64,000 nucleotides of DNA from Delftia sp. PS-11 (GCF_029870285.1 NZ_JACSYA010000002.1:62001-126000), one strand, 5' to 3'. Shown: positions 7,805-16,579, numbered from the stretch's first letter. Program-made: numbers and translations. The notes: generated by a model not told the origin, from the sequence alone.

Positions 7805-8416
7805 ATGGATCAAGCCACTGCCGAAATTGCCCATGTGGCAGCCCGCCTCGTGGTGGAGGAGGGCCTTGAATGGGGGCCGGCCAAGCACCGCGCCCTGCGC
7901 CAGCTGGGCCTGCCTGCGCGCACGGCCCTGCCGGGCAACGAGCAGCTCGAGGATGCCGTGCGCGAGTACATCGCGCTGTTCTGCGCAGATACCCAGCCCC
8001 GGGAGCTGCAGGCGCTGCGTGAGCTGGCGCTGCAATGGATGCAGCGGCTGGCCGAGTTCCGGCCGCACCTGGCCGGTGCCGTCTGGCGCGGCACGGCCAC
8101 CCGCTTGTCGGACATCTACCTGCAACTGTTTTGCGACGACTCCAAGTCCGCCGAAATATGGCTGCTCAACCAGCATGTCAGCTATGAGCCCAGCACGGTG
8201 ACGGGCTTCACGGGCGAACGCGTGGAGGCGTTGAGCATTCACGCCCTGTGCCGCCCGCTGGGCGAAACAGTGGGCGTGCACCTGCTGGTGCACGACCTGG
8301 ACGACCTGCGCGGCGCTCTCAAGCCCGACGCGCGCGGCCACAGCCAGCGCGGCGGCATCGAGGCGCTGCGCAAGCGCATGGCCCAGGACGCATCCGAGGA
8401 GGCGGACCATGGCTGA
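7805..8416 (+). CDS. Conserved hypothetical protein (203 aa) next to mpl and a TlpA-like gene
   Basis: This is a soluble protein with no signal peptide or membrane segment. It is largely helical in the first 110 residues, followed by an alpha/beta half containing the ALSIHALCRPLGE and VGVHLLVHDLDDLRG stretches. I do not recognise a catalytic motif with certainty. It overlaps the downstream TlpA-like gene by 8 bp, so the two are translationally coupled, and it is divergent from mpl. Despite that neighbourhood it shows none of the Mur-ligase signatures. A GGGAAG element just before the ATG may serve as ribosome binding site. The spacer 7608-7804 contains an AT-rich TATATATA element, otherwise nothing recognisable. 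Confidence 0.7.
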   Translation: MDQATAEIAHVAARLVVEEGLEWGPAKHRALRQLGLPARTALPGNEQLEDAVREYIALFCADTQPRELQALRELALQWMQRLAEFRPHLAGAVWRGTATRLSDIYLQLFCDDSKSAEIWLLNQHVSYEPSTVTGFTGERVEALSIHALCRPLGETVGVHLLVHDLDDLRGALKPDARGHSQRGGIEALRKRMAQDASEEADHG

Positions 8417-9023
8417 TTCGGTGGATGCCGGTCAAAACACTTCTTCCCGCCGGCGCTGGCTGACGCTGGGCGTGGCGGGCGCAGCCGCCCTTGGCGGGGC
8501 CGGGCTCGCCTGGTGGCGCCTGCAGCCCCATGCGGCGCAACCTGGCGCAGGGCAACCTGGCACAGGGCAACCTGGCGCAGGGCAGCCTGGCGCAGGGCAG
8601 CCTGGCGCAGAGCAGCAGCTGTGGCAGCAGCAGTTTCTGGCGCCGGATGGCACGCCGCTGTCGCTGCAGCGCTGGCGCGGCAAGCCTGTGCTGGTGAACT
8701 TCTGGGCGACCTGGTGTCCTCCCTGTGTGCGCGAACTGCCTATGCTCGATGCCTTTGCCGCCAAGCAAGACCAGCATGGCATCCAGGTCATTGGCCTGGC
8801 CGTGGACAAGCCCGAAGCGGTGCAGCGTTTCCTGGGCCGCACGCCGCTGCGTTTTCCCGTGGCGCTGGCCACCGAAGGGGGGCTGGGCCTGACGCGCAGC
8901 CTGGGCAATCTCCAGGGGGGATTGCCCTTCACGGTGCTGCTCGGCGGGGATGGCCGGATACGACAACGTAAAATAGGTGAGCTTACTACCGAAGATCTGG
9001 CCGCGTGGACCGCGAAAAGCTGA
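8409..9023 (+). CDS. TlpA-family thiol:disulfide oxidoreductase (thioredoxin fold), periplasm-facing
   Basis: The 204-residue protein has an N-terminal hydrophobic anchor (about residues 18-36) preceded by an SRRRWL element that resembles a twin-arginine signal. A low-complexity linker follows, then a thioredoxin domain from about residue 75 with the active site WATWCPPC near residues 99-106. TlpA-like proteins reduce periplasmic disulfides, for example in cytochrome c maturation. The linker (about residues 44-68) is a tandem QPGAG repeat encoded by five 15-bp units. The gene overlaps the preceding one by 8 bp. Confidence 0.88.
   Translation: MADSVDAGQNTSSRRRWLTLGVAGAAALGGAGLAWWRLQPHAAQPGAGQPGTGQPGAGQPGAGQPGAEQQLWQQQFLAPDGTPLSLQRWRGKPVLVNFWATWCPPCVRELPMLDAFAAKQDQHGIQVIGLAVDKPEAVQRFLGRTPLRFPVALATEGGLGLTRSLGNLQGGLPFTVLLGGDGRIRQRKIGELTTEDLAAWTAKS
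8537..8611 (+). repeat. Tandem 15-bp repeat, five copies, inside the TlpA-like gene
   Basis: Five head-to-tail units of GCAACCTGGCGCAGG or one-base variants run from 8537 to 8611. They encode QPGAG-type pentapeptides in the linker between the membrane anchor and the thioredoxin domain. Because 15 is a multiple of 3, copy-number change would alter only linker length. Confidence 0.9.
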
Positions 9024-9167
9024 TCCAGAGGATGGCGAAAGCTGTGCAAACTCAGGAAATGTCCTGAATTCCATGGCGACGTTGATGAAAAATATGCGTC
9101 GAAGCGCGCAGAAGGGCGAAATTGGAGTAAATTCGCGCCCTATTTAGTTTTAGCCGCTGGAGCTCCC

Positions 9168-9629
9168 ATGGATTTGCGAAAACTCAAGACCCTCATTGAT
9201 CTGGTGTCCGAATCGAACGTGTCGGAACTGGAAATCACCGAAGCAGAGGGCAAGGTCCGGATCGTCAAGAGCGAAGGCGCCGTGGTGCAGCAGTTCGTTG
9301 CAGCTCCCGTGCAGGCAGCGCCGCTGGCCGCCCCTGTGGCTGCAGCGCCTGTGGCCGCGCCTGCGGCTGCTCCGGCCGCCGAGGCTGCCGTGGCGGGCCA
9401 CATTGTGAAGTCGCCCATGGTTGGCACTTTCTACCGTGCCTCCAGCCCTGGCGCCAAGCCGTTCGTGGATGTGGGCAGCCAGGTCAAGGAAGGCGACACG
9501 ATCTGCATCGTCGAGGCCATGAAAATTCTCAACGAGATCGAGGCCGACAAGACCGGCACCGTGACGCGCATCATGGGTGAGAACGGCCAGCCCGTGGAGT
9601 ATGGTCAGCCCCTGTTCGTGATCGAATAA
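9168..9629 (+). CDS. accB: Biotin carboxyl carrier protein of acetyl-CoA carboxylase
   Basis: BCCP carries the biotin between the carboxylase and transferase halves of acetyl-CoA carboxylase, the first step of fatty acid synthesis. The 153-residue protein begins [13 protein letters not shown], has an Ala/Pro-rich mobile linker near residues 45-78 and a biotinyl domain with the [13 protein letters not shown] motif, in which the Lys of EAMK (about residue 118) is biotinylated. A GGAG element lies just before the ATG. The upstream spacer 9024-9167 has a 6-bp inverted repeat (TCAGGA/TCCTGA near 9053-9068) but no clear promoter. accC follows after 132 bp. Confidence 0.96.
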   Translation: MDLRKLKTLIDLVSESNVSELEITEAEGKVRIVKSEGAVVQQFVAAPVQAAPLAAPVAAAPVAAPAAAPAAEAAVAGHIVKSPMVGTFYRASSPGAKPFVDVGSQVKEGDTICIVEAMKILNEIEADKTGTVTRIMGENGQPVEYGQPLFVIE

Positions 9630-9761
9630 TCGGCAGGCGAGCGATGCCGCACGCGGCACGACGCCCTGGCGCGAACGCATGCTGCGGCGCGCCGGCGCCA
9701 TTGGCTCAACTGACGGCAGCGGCCTGCGTACCGGCGCAGATGCCCAGCCGCGAGGATCTTC

Positions 9762-11126
9762 ATGTTTAAGAAAATTTTGGTTGCCAACCGGGGCGAGATT
9801 GCCCTGCGCATCCAGCGCGCCTGCCGTGAGCTCGGCATCAAGGCGGTGATGGTGTATTCCGAGGCCGACCGCGACGCCAAGTACGTCAAGCTGGCCGACG
9901 AGGCCGTGTGCATTGGCCCGGCGCCTTCGCCGCTGAGCTACCTCAACATGCCAGCCATCATCTCGGCCGCCGAGGTCACGGACGCCGAGGCCATTCATCC
10001 TGGCTACGGCTTTCTCAGCGAGAACGCGGATTTTGCCGAACGCGTCGAAAAGAGTGGCTTCACCTTCATCGGCCCCACGCCCGAGAACATCCGCACCATG
10101 GGCGACAAGGTCTCGGCCAAGCAGGCCATGATCCGCGCCGGCGTGCCTTGCGTTCCTGGCTCCGACGGCGAACTGCCTGACGATCCGGTCCAGATCCGCC
10201 GCATTGCCAAAGCCATCGGCTATCCGGTCATCATCAAGGCTGCAGGCGGCGGTGGTGGCCGCGGCATGCGCGTGGTCCACACCGAGGCCGCGCTGGTCAA
10301 TGCCGTGCAGATGACCAAGGCCGAAGCGGGCGCCGCCTTCGGTAACCCGGCCGTCTACATGGAAAAGTTCCTGCAGAACCCGCGCCACATCGAAATCCAG
10401 GTGATGGCCGACAACCACAGGAACGCCGTTTACCTGGGCGAGCGCGACTGCTCCATGCAGCGCCGCCACCAGAAGGTGATCGAGGAGGCTCCGGCGCCCG
10501 GCATCGCGCGCCGCCTGATCGAGAAAATCGGCGACCGCTGCGCGGCAGCCTGCAAGAAGCTGGGCTACCGCGGCGCGGGCACGTTCGAATTCCTCTATGA
10601 AAACGGGGAGTTCTACTTCATCGAGATGAATACCCGCGTGCAGGTCGAGCACCCGGTCACCGAACTGATCACGGGCGTGGACATCGTGCGTACCCAGATC
10701 CAGGTGGCTGCGGGCGAAAAGCTGCCCTACACCCAGCGCCAGATCAATGCCCAGCTCAAGGGCCATGCGATCGAGTGCCGGGTCAACGCCGAGGATCCAT
10801 ACAACTTCATGCCTTCGCCGGGCCGCATCACCACATGGCATGCGCCGGGCGGCCCGGGCGTGCGTGTGGACTCGCATGTCTACAACAACTACTTCGTGCC
10901 GCCCAACTATGACTCCATGATCGGCAAGATCATCGTCCATGGCGACACCCGCGAGCAGGCGCTTGCCCGTATGCGCACGGCGTTGCTGGAGACTGCGGTG
11001 GAGGGTATCAAGACCAATATCCCGCTGCACCAGGACCTGATGGTGGATGCCAAGTTCATGGAAGGCGGCACCAACATCCACTACCTGGAAGAGTGGCTGT
11101 CGCACCGCATCGGCAACAAGCGTTGA
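9762..11126 (+). CDS. accC: Biotin carboxylase subunit of acetyl-CoA carboxylase
   Basis: AccC uses ATP and bicarbonate to carboxylate the biotin on AccB. The 454-residue product has the expected length and begins [17 protein letters not shown]. An ATP-grasp domain follows with the Gly-rich [13 protein letters not shown] loop near residues 160-172, the [18 protein letters not shown] stretch near 229-246 and the [14 protein letters not shown] active-site segment near 287-300. It lies 132 bp after accB on the same strand and is followed by a likely terminator hairpin. Confidence 0.97.
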   Translation: MFKKILVANRGEIALRIQRACRELGIKAVMVYSEADRDAKYVKLADEAVCIGPAPSPLSYLNMPAIISAAEVTDAEAIHPGYGFLSENADFAERVEKSGFTFIGPTPENIRTMGDKVSAKQAMIRAGVPCVPGSDGELPDDPVQIRRIAKAIGYPVIIKAAGGGGGRGMRVVHTEAALVNAVQMTKAEAGAAFGNPAVYMEKFLQNPRHIEIQVMADNHRNAVYLGERDCSMQRRHQKVIEEAPAPGIARRLIEKIGDRCAAACKKLGYRGAGTFEFLYENGEFYFIEMNTRVQVEHPVTELITGVDIVRTQIQVAAGEKLPYTQRQINAQLKGHAIECRVNAEDPYNFMPSPGRITTWHAPGGPGVRVDSHVYNNYFVPPNYDSMIGKIIVHGDTREQALARMRTALLETAVEGIKTNIPLHQDLMVDAKFMEGGTNIHYLEEWLSHRIGNKR

Positions 11127-11147
11127 GCGGCGCTGCTTTCCATTTCC

Positions 11148-11187
11148 ATGCTGGCCCCGGCGACGGGGACCAGCATTTTCATTTTTT
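11148..11187 (+). terminator. Probable Rho-independent terminator after accC
   Basis: A hairpin with arms ATGCTGGCCCC (11148-11158) and GGGGACCAGCAT (11165-11176), bulged by one base, is followed by a T-rich tract up to 11187. It lies 21 nt after the accC stop codon and 24 nt before prmA. Confidence 0.7.
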
Positions 11188-11210
11188 GCATTGAGATAAA
11201 GGATGGGCCC

Positions 11211-12101
11211 ATGTTCGAGTTGAGCCTGCTGTGCCCGGAAGACCGGGTCGAGACCATCAGCGACGCGCTGGATGCGCTGGACGCGCTGAGCGTGTCGGTG
11301 GAGGATGCCGATGCACAGACCGAGGCCGAGCAGGCCTTGTTCGGCGAACCCGGCATGCCGCCCCCCAAGGAGGGCTGGCAGCGCAGCCGCCTGGTGGCGC
11401 TGTTCCCGGCCCAGGAGGCTGCCGAGGAGGCGCGAGATCTGCTGCTGCCCCAGGACTTCTTCGAAGGCTGCAGTGTGATCGCCATCAAGCCTGTGCCCGA
11501 GCAGGACTGGGTGCGGCTGACGCAGTCCCAGTTCGCGCCGGTGGACATCACGCCCGAGTTCTGGATCGTGCCGACCTGGCATGAGCTGCCGCCCGAGGCG
11601 CGCGTGAGCATCCGCCTGGACCCGGGCCTGGCCTTTGGCACAGGCACCCATCCGACCACGCGCATGTGCCTGCGCTGGATCGCGCGCCAGCCCCAGGGCA
11701 GCCTGGGCCGAACCCTCGACTATGGCTGCGGGTCGGGTATTTTGGCCATTGGCGCGGCCAAGTTTGGCGCCACCGGCATCGATGCAGTGGACATCGATCC
11801 GGCGGCCGTGGAGTCCACGCGCTACAACGCGCAGGCCAATGCCGTGCAACTGCAGGCTGGCTTGCCCGATGCCGTGGATGGCGAGTACCAGACCGTGCTG
11901 GCCAACATCCTGGCCACGCCGCTCAAAGTGCTGGCTCCGCTGCTGTGCAGCCGGGTGGCTGCGGGTGGGCATCTGGTGCTGGCCGGCATCCTGGAGCGTC
12001 AGGCTGACGAACTCAAACAGGCCTATGCTCCCTATCTGGCGCTGGAAGTCGCCGATAGTGAGGACGGCTGGATCTTGATGACTGCAAGCCGTCCTGCCTG
12101 A
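11211..12101 (+). CDS. prmA: Ribosomal protein L11 methyltransferase
   Basis: PrmA trimethylates ribosomal protein L11 using S-adenosylmethionine. The 296-residue protein has the PrmA-specific N-terminal domain (MFELSLLCPEDRVETISDAL) and a class I methyltransferase domain with FGTGTHPTTR near residue 142, the SAM-binding LDYGCGSGILAI near 167-178 and LANILATPL near 227. An AAAGGA ribosome binding site precedes the ATG at 11211, which is why the longer frame opening at 11148 (inside the accC terminator) is rejected. Confidence 0.95.
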   Translation: MFELSLLCPEDRVETISDALDALDALSVSVEDADAQTEAEQALFGEPGMPPPKEGWQRSRLVALFPAQEAAEEARDLLLPQDFFEGCSVIAIKPVPEQDWVRLTQSQFAPVDITPEFWIVPTWHELPPEARVSIRLDPGLAFGTGTHPTTRMCLRWIARQPQGSLGRTLDYGCGSGILAIGAAKFGATGIDAVDIDPAAVESTRYNAQANAVQLQAGLPDAVDGEYQTVLANILATPLKVLAPLLCSRVAAGGHLVLAGILERQADELKQAYAPYLALEVADSEDGWILMTASRPA

Positions 12102-12150
12102 GTCCTTGCGGCGTGGGTGCCTTCACGGCACCGCAGCCGCCGCTGCTGCC

Positions 12151-12156
12151 TACAAT
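12151..12156 (+). promoter_or_regulatory. Candidate -10 box of the DUF3426 gene, close to the start codon
   Basis: TACAAT ends 9 nt before the ATG at 12166. No ribosome binding site lies between, which again suggests an almost leaderless transcript. Confidence 0.4.
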
Positions 12157-12165
12157 CGACCGCTG

Positions 12166-13356
12166 ATGAGCCAAGTCACCCGCTGTCCTGCCTGTGGAAC
12201 CCGCTTCAAAGTGGTGGCCGACCAGCTGCGTATTTCGCAGGGGTGGGTGCGCTGCGGCGTCTGCCATGAGATCTTCGATGCCACGCAGGATCTGATGCCC
12301 ATGCCGGCACAGTCCGCTGCGGCACCTGCCCCCAGGCCCCCCTCCGTGCAGCCACCAAGGGCGGCAGCAGTGCAGCAGAGCCAGCCTCCCGACGAGCTGG
12401 ACTTCGATACGCTGATGAGCCGCTTTGTGGGCGAAGATGCTGAGCCGCAGCCGCAGCCGCAGCCGCAGCCGCAGCCGCAGCCGCAGCCGCAGCCGCAGCC
12501 GCAGCCGCAGCCGCAGCCGCAGCCGCAGCCGCAGCCGCAGCCGCAGCAGTCGGAGCCGGTGGCCCCGACGGTGCCTGTACCTGCTGCACCCGAGCCCGCA
12601 CCTGAGCCCGCTCCTGAGCCGGTGCCGGGGCTGGACGAAGCTCTGCACACGCAGCGCATGGATGCGCCGACGGTGCCACAGCCCTTGCCGCCTGCGCCTC
12701 CAGCTGCGCCGCCCGTTTCCGCTGCTCCCACCAGCATAGAAGGCGCCGAAGCGCCTGCCGGGCAGGATGCCTCGGTGCCTTCGCCCGAGTTTTCAGGCTG
12801 GCCGGAGAGTGGCGGCGATGCAGCCTCTCTGCCCGAAGCCGAGCCTGGCTTTGTGCGCCAGGCCCGGCGCAAGGCGTTCTGGCGCCAGCCTGCTGTGCGT
12901 GGCGTGCTGCTGGCTGGCTGCCTGGGAGGTGTGGCGGCGCTGGCGGGCCAGGTCATGTGGCAGCAGCGCGATGCGCTGGCGGTCCAGCATCCGGCGCTGG
13001 CGCCTGCATTGCAGGCACTGTGTGACCTGGCGGGCTGCGAGATACAGCCCCGGCGCCAGATTTCCGATGTGGTGATTGCCAGTTCCGGTTTCCGGCAGAC
13101 GCAGCGCAGCGGCCAGTACCAGTGGAGCCTGAGCCTGGAAAATCGCTCCGACCTGCCTGTGGCCATGCCTGCCGTCGAGCTGACGCTGACCGATGCACAG
13201 GACAAGCCCCTGCTGCGCCGGGTGATCCGCCTGGACCAGCTGGGCGCACCGGAGCAGATGCCCGCGCGCGGCGAGTGGAGCGTGACAGCACCCGTCGAGG
13301 TGCAGGATCTCGGCACGGTGGTGGCAGGCTACCGCGCGCTGGTTTTCTATCCCTGA
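12166..13356 (+). CDS. Zinc-ribbon (MJ0042-type) / DUF3426 membrane protein with PQ repeat
   Basis: The 396-residue protein starts MSQVTRCPACGTRFKV. A four-cysteine zinc ribbon (CPAC near residue 7, CGVC near 28) comes first. A Pro-rich linker follows, dominated by 17 consecutive Pro-Gln dipeptides (about residues 94-127) and Pro-Glu/Pro-Ala stretches. A transmembrane helix lies near residues 247-265 and a C-terminal DUF3426 domain near 280-396. The order (cytosolic zinc ribbon, stiff linker, one membrane span, extracytoplasmic domain) is the known arrangement of the family. Its function is not established. It sits between prmA and a PfkB kinase gene, which follows after 22 bp. Confidence 0.85.
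   Translation: MSQVTRCPACGTRFKVVADQLRISQGWVRCGVCHEIFDATQDLMPMPAQSAAAPAPRPPSVQPPRAAAVQQSQPPDELDFDTLMSRFVGEDAEPQPQPQPQPQPQPQPQPQPQPQPQPQPQPQPQPQQSEPVAPTVPVPAAPEPAPEPAPEPVPGLDEALHTQRMDAPTVPQPLPPAPPAAPPVSAAPTSIEGAEAPAGQDASVPSPEFSGWPESGGDAASLPEAEPGFVRQARRKAFWRQPAVRGVLLAGCLGGVAALAGQVMWQQRDALAVQHPALAPALQALCDLAGCEIQPRRQISDVVIASSGFRQTQRSGQYQWSLSLENRSDLPVAMPAVELTLTDAQDKPLLRRVIRLDQLGAPEQMPARGEWSVTAPVEVQDLGTVVAGYRALVFYP
12445..12546 (+). repeat. Perfect hexanucleotide repeat (CCGCAG), 17 copies
   Basis: Seventeen uninterrupted copies of CCGCAG (102 bp) encode an uninterrupted Pro-Gln dipeptide run in the zinc-ribbon/DUF3426 protein. There is not a single base substitution among the units, which indicates recent expansion or strong slippage dynamics. 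The unit is in frame, so copy-number changes would alter linker length without frameshift. Confidence 0.95.
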
Positions 13357-13378
13357 CCTTCAAGAAGAAAGTTACACC

Positions 13379-14281
13379 ATGGCTGCCCTTATCTGCGGAT
13401 CGCTTGCGTTCGACAACATCATGACCTTCGAAGGAAGGTTTGCCGACCAGATTCTTCCGGACCAGCTGCACATCCTGAATGTGTCCTTTCTCGTGCCCAC
13501 GCTGCGCCGTGACTTCGGCGGCTGCGCGGGCAATATCGCCTATGCGCTGAAGCTGCTGGGCGGCGATGCCTGGCCCATGGCCATGGTGGGCAGCGATGGC
13601 GCTGGCTACGTACAGCGCCTGCAGGAGCTGGGGGTGCATACCGCGCATATCGGCCAGCTGCAGGACACGCACACGGCGCAGTGCATGATCATGACGGACC
13701 GTGACAACAACCAGATCACGGCCTTCCACCCGGGTGCCATGATGCAGGCCCATCTCAACCAGATCACGCCGCAGCTCAAGGAGCAGGTGCGCGTGGGCAT
13801 CGTGGCTCCCGATGGCCGCCAGGCCATGATCGAGCATGCTGCGCAGTTCAAGGCCGCTGGCATTCCTTTTGTTTTCGATCCGGGCCAGGGCCTGCCGATG
13901 TTCGATGGCGAGGAGCTGCGCAGCTTCATTGCCCAGGCGGACTGGGTGGCTGTCAACGACTATGAGGCCCGCATGCTCAGCGAGCGCACCGGCTGGAGCC
14001 TGGAGCAGATCTCCGGCCAGGTCAAAGGCCTGATCGTGACGCTGGGGGCGGCTGGGTGCGAGGTCTGGGAAAACGGCAGCAAGACCCAGGTGGCGCCCGT
14101 GCAGCCAGCGGCGGTGGTGGACCCCACGGGCTGCGGCGATGCATGGCGTGGCGCATTCCTGTTCGGCCTGGAGCGTGGCTGGGATCTGGTGCGCTGCGCC
14201 GAGCTGGGCAACCGCATGGGCGCGCTCAAGATTGCAAGCCGCGGGCCCCAGAACTATGTGCTTGATTTTCCGCAGCCTTGA
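13379..14281 (+). CDS. PfkB-family carbohydrate/nucleoside kinase
   Basis: This is a 300-residue cytoplasmic sugar or nucleoside kinase. It has the GGCAGNIAYAL element near residues 48-58 (N-terminal PfkB signature region), GSDGAGY near 73 and the C-terminal DPTGCGDAWRGAF signature near 246-258 with the catalytic Asp. The overall shape resembles the adenosine kinase/ribokinase branch. The substrate cannot be read from the sequence. It is 22 bp after the DUF3426 gene and ends in a strong terminator. Confidence 0.85.
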   Translation: MAALICGSLAFDNIMTFEGRFADQILPDQLHILNVSFLVPTLRRDFGGCAGNIAYALKLLGGDAWPMAMVGSDGAGYVQRLQELGVHTAHIGQLQDTHTAQCMIMTDRDNNQITAFHPGAMMQAHLNQITPQLKEQVRVGIVAPDGRQAMIEHAAQFKAAGIPFVFDPGQGLPMFDGEELRSFIAQADWVAVNDYEARMLSERTGWSLEQISGQVKGLIVTLGAAGCEVWENGSKTQVAPVQPAAVVDPTGCGDAWRGAFLFGLERGWDLVRCAELGNRMGALKIASRGPQNYVLDFPQP

Positions 14282-14320
14282 GGGCGTGCCGGCAAGCGCA
14301 ATCGCTGCCATGCCATGAAA

Positions 14321-14350
14321 AAAAGCCCGGCTCGAGAGAGCCGGGCTTTT
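14321..14350. terminator. Bidirectional Rho-independent terminator
   Basis: A 13-bp perfect stem (14321-14333 and 14338-14350) with a GAGA loop is flanked by A and T runs on both sides. It serves the kinase gene from the left and the histone-like gene from the right. Confidence 0.9.
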
Positions 14351-14383
14351 GCTTTGAGGCACAGGCGCAATGCCTGGCTATCC

Positions 14384-15313
14384 TCAGGGCTTGTTGCCAG
14401 TCGGGAAGGGCCATGCGGCCTGGGGAGCCAACTGGGTTTGCGCGATGGGTGCCGGTGCGGCGGCAGGAGCAGGTGCGGCGGCGGCAGGCGCAGGTGCGGC
14501 AGCCTTCTTGGGAGCTGCGGCCTTCTTGGGTGCAGCAGCCTTCTTGGCGGCAGGCGCTTTGGCCGGCTCGGCAGCCTTCTTTTCGGCTGCGGGCGCAGCG
14601 GCCTTCTTGGCAGGTGCAGCAGCCTTCTTTTCGGCCGCAGCAGGCGCAGTCTTCTTGGCAGCAGCGGGTGCAGCCTTCTTGGCCGGCGCGGCGGCCTTCT
14701 TGTCAGCTGTCGCTGCAGCCTTCTTTTCGGTCGCAGCAGCGGCCTTCTTGGCGGGTGCGGCAGCCTTTTTCTCGGCAGCAGCAGGTGCGGCAGCCTTGGC
14801 GGCAGGCGCAGCCTTCTTGGCCGGTGCTGCGGCCTTCTTTTCGGCAGCAGGTGCAGCGGTCTTGGTGGCTGCAGCCTTCTTGGCCGGAGCTGCGGCCTTC
14901 TTTTCGGCAGCAGGTGCAGCAGTCTTGGCGGCTGCAGCCTTCTTGGCGGGAGCGGCAGCCTTCTTTTCGGTGGCAGCGGCGGCCTTCTTGGCAGGCGCTG
15001 CAGCCTTCTTCTCGGTCACGGCGGCTGCAGCCTTCTTGGCGGGAGCTGCGGTCTTCTTTTCGGCGGCGGCAGCGGCCTTCTTGGCGGGAGCGGCAGCCTT
15101 CTTTTCGGTCACGGCAGCGGCAGCCTTCTTGGCAGGCGCTGCGGCAGCAGTCTTCTTGGTGGCGGGTGCGGCAGGCGCAGCGGCCTCGGCCTTCTTGGCG
15201 GGAGCGGCGGCGGCCTTCTTCACGGCTTCGGCCTTGGGCGCCGCCGCTTTCTTCGCGGGAGTCTTCTTCTCGGTCGGGGCCTTGGTGGAGGCCGTCTTCT
15301 TCGCAGTTGCCAT
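14384..15313 (-). CDS. Histone H1-like DNA-binding protein (Ala/Lys/Pro repeats)
   Basis: The 309-residue product is built almost wholly of KKAAAPAKKAA-type repeats after the start MATAKKTASTKAPTEKK, and ends in a short non-repetitive tail (AQTQLAPQAAWPFP). This is the composition of eukaryotic H1 C-terminal tails and of the bacterial H1-like proteins (AlgP, BpH1), which bind DNA non-specifically. Of two adjacent ATG codons (15316 and 15313) the second has the better distance (6 nt) from an AAGGAG ribosome binding site. The repeats keep several other frames open on both strands. Those are artefacts. Confidence 0.9.
   Translation of the reverse strand: MATAKKTASTKAPTEKKTPAKKAAAPKAEAVKKAAAAPAKKAEAAAPAAPATKKTAAAAPAKKAAAAVTEKKAAAPAKKAAAAAEKKTAAPAKKAAAAVTEKKAAAPAKKAAAATEKKAAAPAKKAAAAKTAAPAAEKKAAAPAKKAAATKTAAPAAEKKAAAPAKKAAPAAKAAAPAAAEKKAAAPAKKAAAATEKKAAATADKKAAAPAKKAAPAAAKKTAPAAAEKKAAAPAKKAAAPAAEKKAAEPAKAPAAKKAAAPKKAAAPKKAAAPAPAAAAPAPAAAPAPIAQTQLAPQAAWPFPTGNKP
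14440..15250 (-). repeat. Degenerate Ala/Lys/Pro codon repeats of the histone-like gene
   Basis: Imperfect tandem units of 24-48 bp, each centred on a GCCTTCTTGGC or GCCTTCTTTTC core as read on the plus strand, fill most of this interval. They encode repeated KKAAAPAKK blocks. The long near-identical stretches make the region prone to recombination and to mis-assembly. Confidence 0.8.
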
Positions 15314-15493
15314 CATCTTCTCCTTCGTTGATTTGCACAAAACACTTCGGCGTGCGAGGCGTCGAAGCGATTCAATGCGATGTGGAGTGACGCATCGCAA
15401 TGAACACGGACGCGCTCCACGCCGCGACGCTCCGATGGGACGTGGTGGAGCATGAAGCGCTTCATGAATCGCATTGTGCCTGCAGAGAAGCGA

Positions 15494-16579
15494 TTAATCC
15501 CAGGAAAGTGCGCCTCCTGTTTGATACTCGATGACGCGTGTCTCAAAGAAGTTACGTTCTTTCTTCAAATCGATCATCTCGCTCATCCACGGGAAGGGGT
15601 TTTCCTCGTTGGGGAACAGGGCTTCCAGGCCGATCTGCGTGGCGCGCCGGTTGGCGATGTAGCGCAGGTAGCCCTTGAACATGGAGGCGTTCATGCCGAG
15701 CACGCCGCGCGGCATGGTGTCCTCCGCGTAGCGGTATTCGAGCTCGACGGCCTTGGTGAACAGACCGGTGATTTCCTGCTTGAACTCGGCCGTCCACAGG
15801 TGGGGATTTTCGAGCTTGAGCTGGTTGATCAGGTCGATGCCGAAGTTGCAGTGCATGGACTCGTCGCGCAGGATGTACTGGTACTGCTCGGCAGCACCGG
15901 TCATCTTGTTCTGGCGGCCCAGGGCCAGGATCTGCGTGAAACCCACATAGAAGAACAGGCCTTCCATCAGGCAGGCGAAGACGATCAGTGACTTGAGCAG
16001 GGTCTGGTCTGTCTCGAAGGTGCCTGTCTTGAAGCCCGGGTCCATGATGGCCTCGATGAAGGGGATCAGGAACTCATCCTTGTCGCGGATGGACGGCACT
16101 TCGAGATAGGCGTTGAAAATCTCGCCTTCGTCCAGGCCCAGCGACTCCACGATGTACTGGTAGGCATGGGTGTGGATGGCTTCCTCGAAGGCCTGGCGCA
16201 GCAGGAACTGGCGGCATTCGGGCGCCGTGATGTGGCGGTAGGTACCCAGCACGATGTTGTTGGCGGCCAGCGAGTCTGCGGTCACGAAGAAGCCCAGGTT
16301 GCGCTTGACGATGCGGCGCTCGTCTTCGGTCAGGCCGTTGGGGTCTTTCCACAGCGCGATGTCGCGCGTCATGTTCACTTCCTGCGGCATCCAGTGGTTG
16401 GCGCAGGTGGCCAGGTATTTTTCCCAGGCCCACTTGTACTTGAACGGAACGAGCTGGTTGACGTCGGTCTTGGCGTTGATGATGCGCTTGTCGGCGGCAT
16501 TGACACGCTGGTGTGCGCTGCCGCCCGCTGCGGCGGCGGGCGTGTTCGAGGAGGTGGCGTCGTCGTCAAAGGTCAGCAT
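15494..16579 (-). CDS. nrdB: Class Ia ribonucleotide reductase, beta subunit
   Basis: NrdB holds the di-iron tyrosyl radical that starts nucleotide reduction by NrdA. The 361-residue protein has the [13 protein letters not shown] stretch near residue 145, in which the iron ligands Glu and His and the radical Tyr (E-x2-H-x3-Y) are all present. The ATG at 16579 is preceded by a GGAG ribosome binding site, so the longer frame to 16702 is not used. It lies 155 bp downstream of nrdA on the same strand with a stable hairpin between them. Confidence 0.95.
   Translation of the reverse strand: MLTFDDDATSSNTPAAAAGGSAHQRVNAADKRIINAKTDVNQLVPFKYKWAWEKYLATCANHWMPQEVNMTRDIALWKDPNGLTEDERRIVKRNLGFFVTADSLAANNIVLGTYRHITAPECRQFLLRQAFEEAIHTHAYQYIVESLGLDEGEIFNAYLEVPSIRDKDEFLIPFIEAIMDPGFKTGTFETDQTLLKSLIVFACLMEGLFFYVGFTQILALGRQNKMTGAAEQYQYILRDESMHCNFGIDLINQLKLENPHLWTAEFKQEITGLFTKAVELEYRYAEDTMPRGVLGMNASMFKGYLRYIANRRATQIGLEALFPNEENPFPWMSEMIDLKKERNFFETRVIEYQTGGALSWD

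Noticed and set aside
9150..11972. A 940-codon minus-strand frame over accB-accC-prmA
   Set aside because: It is a shadow of three well-identified plus-strand genes, with a His/Arg/Gly-rich nonsense composition.
12425..12739. Ser/Arg-rich frame MWAKMLSRSRSRS... across the hexanucleotide repeat
   Set aside because: It is an off-frame reading of the CCGCAG repeat of the DUF3426 gene.
14278..15455. Very long open frames on the plus strand opposite the histone-like gene (Ala/Phe-, Ser/Trp- and Gly/Leu-rich products)
   Set aside because: They are produced by the GC-rich repeat of the histone gene read in other frames. They have extreme composition, no start context and no known fold.
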